From Rothia sp. (in: high G+C Gram-positive bacteria) (GTDB lineage Bacteria > Actinomycetota > Actinomycetes > Actinomycetales > Micrococcaceae), in assembly GCF_015265375.1 (NCBI RefSeq), contig NZ_JABZXW010000077.1, positions 1 to 8,122 on the forward strand: a stretch of 8,122 nucleotides of DNA, read 5' to 3'. The position numbers and the translations under genes were made by a program. The stretch's first letter is position 1. Each line of letters begins with the position of its first letter. Shown in pieces: positions 5,914 to 8,122 of this stretch. The notes below the pieces were generated by a model that did no database searches, was not told the origin of the DNA, and was given only the letters and a program-made list of their open reading frames with translations.

Positions 5914-5926
5914 ACCCCATATCCTC

Positions 5927-6328
5927 ATGAATTCATACTCATCCTCTTCCGGATTACCGAACAAACCCCAGGCGAGGCAGAGCTCAACCCCGAGCTCACC
6001 GCCAGGAGCGCAAGCAAACATTTCCCCCGATCAACTTCAGCACTACCACGCAAGCCTGAACGAATACATCAGCCAGGCACGCGAACACGCCCGGGCACTA
6101 CGTGACAGCTACACCAACGAAGTGTACGACCTGTGGCATCAGCACATTTCCACCAGCGCCGCCGCCGATGAGGCGAGCATCGCCTCCGGTTCGTTGACCG
6201 CTCAGCAACTTGAGGAACTGACCCGCAAGTGGGTGCGCCTCATGCGTGAAAGCCGCGACATGCTGCACCACGAAAGCTCCATTGCCGCCGCACGCGCCGC
6301 TGTGGAGGCTAAGCCCCTCCCCGAGTAG
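5927..6328 (+). CDS. Small helical protein with disordered N-terminus, unknown function
   Basis: 133 residues. Residues 1-32 are Ser/Pro-rich and probably disordered; residues 33-127 look helical and amphipathic, with no signal peptide or membrane segment, so the protein should be cytoplasmic. A central SYTNEVYDLWHQH (61-73) separates two helical stretches; the second contains LTAQQLEELTRKWVRLMRES (90-109), a good coiled-coil or helical-hairpin candidate. The ATG at 5927 has no strong Shine-Dalgarno (only a GG near 5909-5910), so the start could be wrong, but no later in-frame ATG lies before the helical part. Coding is supported by G/C-rich third positions from about codon 40 onward; the first 30 codons are less typical. 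It stands alone between two gene-free gaps, behind a structured leader. I do not recognise a family; resemblance to the 2235 protein is faint. Confidence 0.65.
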   Translation: MNSYSSSSGLPNKPQARQSSTPSSPPGAQANISPDQLQHYHASLNEYISQAREHARALRDSYTNEVYDLWHQHISTSAAADEASIASGSLTAQQLEELTRKWVRLMRESRDMLHHESSIAAARAAVEAKPLPE

Positions 6329-6354
6329 GGTCACCCTTTATTTCTTTCGCGCGG

Positions 6355-6393
6355 CAACGCCAGCACTCCGCGTTGGTACCGCGTTTTCCGCGG
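6355..6393. other. Two adjacent inverted repeats after the 5927 gene
   Basis: CAACGC/GCGTTG (6355-6360, 6370-6375) and CCGCG/CGCGG (6379-6383, 6389-6393). They lie 27 bases after the stop and could help end transcription, but no U-tract follows on either strand, so calling a terminator is not justified. Confidence 0.35.
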
Positions 6394-6437
6394 CGGGGCG
6401 ATCGAGCCAAGCGATTAAGCCCTGCTCGGAATGCGTA

Positions 6438-6465
6438 CTTCACATAACCTGCCCCTTGCTATAGT
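6438..6465 (+). promoter_or_regulatory. Probable extended -10 promoter of the LssY-C gene
   Basis: TGCTATAGT at 6457-6465 is an extended -10 element (TG, one base, TATAGT). A weak -35 candidate, CTTCAC, is at 6438-6443 with a 16-base gap; extended -10 promoters often have a poor -35. Transcription starting near 6472 leaves about 38 bases of leader with AGAAAGGG before the ATG at 6510. Confidence 0.6.
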
Positions 6466-6509
6466 TATGGATATTCAAAGACCCTAACTATGTTGCAGAA
6501 AGGGCGGGA

Positions 6510-8069
6510 ATGTCCCACCAAAAACGCGTCCTGCGGCCTATACGTAGCGATGTTGCTCCCCCAGTTACCTCCCCACCGGTCTACCGTGGTGATATTGACG
6601 CGCGCGGCACGGCGCAAGACCTCGTCCCGCGCAGCTTGTGGGTCGATTTCTGGGACACTCTCTTCTTTATCTTTGCCGGCATCGCGGCCCTCGTGCTGAC
6701 CTTCATGATTCTGGCGAATACGGTCGGCCATTCTTTCTGGGGTTTCCCCATTGCCTTCATTTTCTGGGCGGTCACCGCGTACCTGACGCTACCGCGTTTT
6801 CACGCGATCATGACCCGCATCTACGTGCCCGACTACTTTATTGGGCGCACCCGCACCCCGGACGGTCTGCTCGGCGACCCGGTCAATATCGGTCTGATTG
6901 GTACCGAGGAGCAGATTCACCAGGTCATGCAGGACGCAGGCTGGACCCGCGCTGACAACGTCACCCTCGTCTCTTCCTGGAAGATTATTCTCTCCACCAT
7001 CACCCGCCGCTCCTACGCGGAGGCGCCCGTCTCCCCGCTGAAAATTTTTGGTAAGACGCAGGCTTTCGCCTACCAGAAGGAAGTGGACGGCAACCCCGAG
7101 AAGCGCCACCACGTGCGCTTCTGGAAAACCCCGGACGGCTGGCTTCTGCCGGGCGGTCACCAGGTGGATTGGTTGGCGGCGGGCACGTACGACTCCGGTG
7201 TGGGTTTCAGTTTCTTCACTCTGCAGGTCACGCACCGCATTGACGCTGAAACCGACTTTGAACGCGACTACATTGTGGAGTCCATTCAGTACGCCCACCC
7301 GGAAACTCACGTTGAGATTCTGCACGATTTTTCCTCCGGCTACCATGCCCGTAACGGCGGCGGTGACGCGATCCGCACGGACGGCGCGCTCCCGGTCATC
7401 GTGCTGAACAATGAGGGCCTGGAGCCGCAGGAGCAGGAAGAAATTCACCTCTCCAGTGCGCACGACCTGGCGTACCGCATGCCGCTGAGCCTGCTGGTTG
7501 GTTCGGGTATGCTCATCGCTGTGACCCTCGCCGACATTGTCAACAGTGTCATTTTGGCGCTCAGCCGCCCGGCACTTCGCGCCAAGCTGTTGGAGGAAGG
7601 TTCCGGCAACGACATTGAGCTGCTGGACCTCTTCGATCAGGTGGATAGCAACGTGCTACTCACCATTACCGGCACCGTGCTGGTGGGTTTTGTAGCAATT
7701 TATTCGGCGGTGCACCTGTTCCTGCTGTGGAGTACGTTGCGCGGCTCGTCGAAGGCTCGTCGCCTGGCTCTGCTGTTGACAGCGTTGAACTTCGCGGCAA
7801 TTACCGGCGGCGTGCTGTGGGGGCATCAGTCCCTGCCGCTGTCCACGATTTTCTTCCAGCTGGGTGTTGCCGTGTTTGCGATGCTGGCGTTCACCTCGGA
7901 TGCGGCAGTTCAGTACACGGCGACCCGCACCTTCCACATGCGCGATACGAAGATTGTGCAGCGCGCAACGCACCCGAAGGTTCTGGAGCACAGGGCACAG
8001 CGCAAGGCGAAGAAAGCACAGCAAACGCAGCAGGCACGCAAGGCGGCTTCCGCGAGCCATCGCCGATAG
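6510..8069 (+). CDS. Six-helix membrane protein with an LssY C-terminal-type domain
   Basis: 519 residues. Two hydrophobic helices (about 49-70 and 76-94) are followed by a soluble domain (about 120-270), then four more helices (about 325-350, 381-406, 416-436, 444-463) and a strongly basic Lys/Arg/Gln/Ala tail (490-519). The soluble part matches the LssY_C pattern as I know it: DPVNIGLIGTEEQI (123-136), AGW (143-145), SY..APVSPLKIFGK (168-181), QKEVDGNPEKRHHVRFWK (189-206), AAGTYD (223-228), THRID (241-245) and FERDYIVESI (250-259). LssY_C is usually found at the end of DedA- or PAP2-phosphatase-like membrane proteins and its biochemical role is unknown. Here no PAP2 or DedA segment is evident, and the domain lies in the middle, so it may be a different architecture. 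The ATG at 6510 has AGAAAGGG at a suitable distance. It is transcribed from its own promoter. A role in lipid or envelope metabolism is only a guess from the family. Confidence 0.85.
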   Translation: MSHQKRVLRPIRSDVAPPVTSPPVYRGDIDARGTAQDLVPRSLWVDFWDTLFFIFAGIAALVLTFMILANTVGHSFWGFPIAFIFWAVTAYLTLPRFHAIMTRIYVPDYFIGRTRTPDGLLGDPVNIGLIGTEEQIHQVMQDAGWTRADNVTLVSSWKIILSTITRRSYAEAPVSPLKIFGKTQAFAYQKEVDGNPEKRHHVRFWKTPDGWLLPGGHQVDWLAAGTYDSGVGFSFFTLQVTHRIDAETDFERDYIVESIQYAHPETHVEILHDFSSGYHARNGGGDAIRTDGALPVIVLNNEGLEPQEQEEIHLSSAHDLAYRMPLSLLVGSGMLIAVTLADIVNSVILALSRPALRAKLLEEGSGNDIELLDLFDQVDSNVLLTITGTVLVGFVAIYSAVHLFLLWSTLRGSSKARRLALLLTALNFAAITGGVLWGHQSLPLSTIFFQLGVAVFAMLAFTSDAAVQYTATRTFHMRDTKIVQRATHPKVLEHRAQRKAKKAQQTQQARKAASASHRR

Positions 8070-8100
8070 CCAATGCTCTGCATAGTTTGGGAAACAAAGT

Positions 8101-8122
8101 ACCGCCCGGTCATGTACTGACC
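8101..8122 (+). terminator. Possible terminator cut by the window edge
   Basis: GGTCA (8108-8112) and TGACC (8118-8122) form a perfect stem around TGTAC, 39 bases after the stop of the LssY-C gene. The preceding ACCGCCC (8101-8107) would extend the stem if GGGCGGT follows outside the window. Only half of the structure is visible. Confidence 0.4.

Larger units (their letters stand above)
5487..5926 (+). other. Gene-free region with probable leader of the 5927 gene
   Basis: About 440 bases in which I see no credible gene; the open frames at 5555-5755 and 5652-5888 are A/T-rich, rich in Cys, Phe and Tyr and lack good ribosome binding sites. Composition falls to A/T-rich between about 5550 and 5800, then returns to the local norm. 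It contains a short tandem repeat (5649-5669), a T-run at 5680-5685, a promoter-like pair (5721-5749) and three hairpins between 5759 and 5913, each listed or discussed separately. Confidence 0.5.

Noticed and set aside
6789..7463. A 224-codon minus-strand frame inside the LssY-C gene
   Set aside because: Antisense shadow of a gene with clear family motifs; no promoter or ribosome binding site evidence.

Overview
The window looks like chromosomal DNA from a moderately high-GC actinobacterium. Coding regions have G/C-rich third positions, and the valine--tRNA ligase, the LssY-C membrane protein and the general codon style would fit the Micrococcaceae, with Rothia as my best guess. The genus is an inference, not something a marker here proves. 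I see no tRNA, rRNA, CRISPR array, transposase, integrase or plasmid gene, so this is mostly a housekeeping region with small uncharacterised genes around it.

Layout, left half (minus strand): positions 1-321 hold the N-terminal part of a secreted protein with an Ala-Pro-Lys-Glu repeat region, running off the left edge. Upstream of it is a long, relatively A/T-rich gene-free stretch (322-767) that probably contains its promoter and a structured leader. Next come a strong intrinsic terminator (768-814), a complete classical short-chain dehydrogenase/reductase (859-1659), a stable hairpin in the gap upstream of it, and a small two-helix membrane protein (1798-2112).

Layout, right half (plus strand): a divergent promoter region (about 2113-2234) separates the two halves. 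From it a plus-strand unit reads a small lysine-free helical protein (2235-2630) and then valS (2650-5382), which ends in a strong terminator (5448-5486). The next 440 bases are gene-free but contain a possible promoter and three hairpins. A second small helical protein follows (5927-6328). Last, behind an extended -10 promoter, is a six-helix membrane protein with an LssY C-terminal-type domain (6510-8069). The right edge seems to cut through another terminator.

How the genes relate: only the small 2235 gene and valS look like one transcription unit, and valS has no obvious Shine-Dalgarno of its own. The other genes appear to be separate single-gene units. The points most worth a second look are: the ValS is of the alternate, archaeal-like form and lacks the usual C-terminal coiled coil; synonymous codon choice changes sharply about midway through valS; two small helical proteins on either side of valS may be distant relatives; and long structured leaders precede the 5927 gene and the secreted repeat protein. 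I did not find a clear new multi-gene system.
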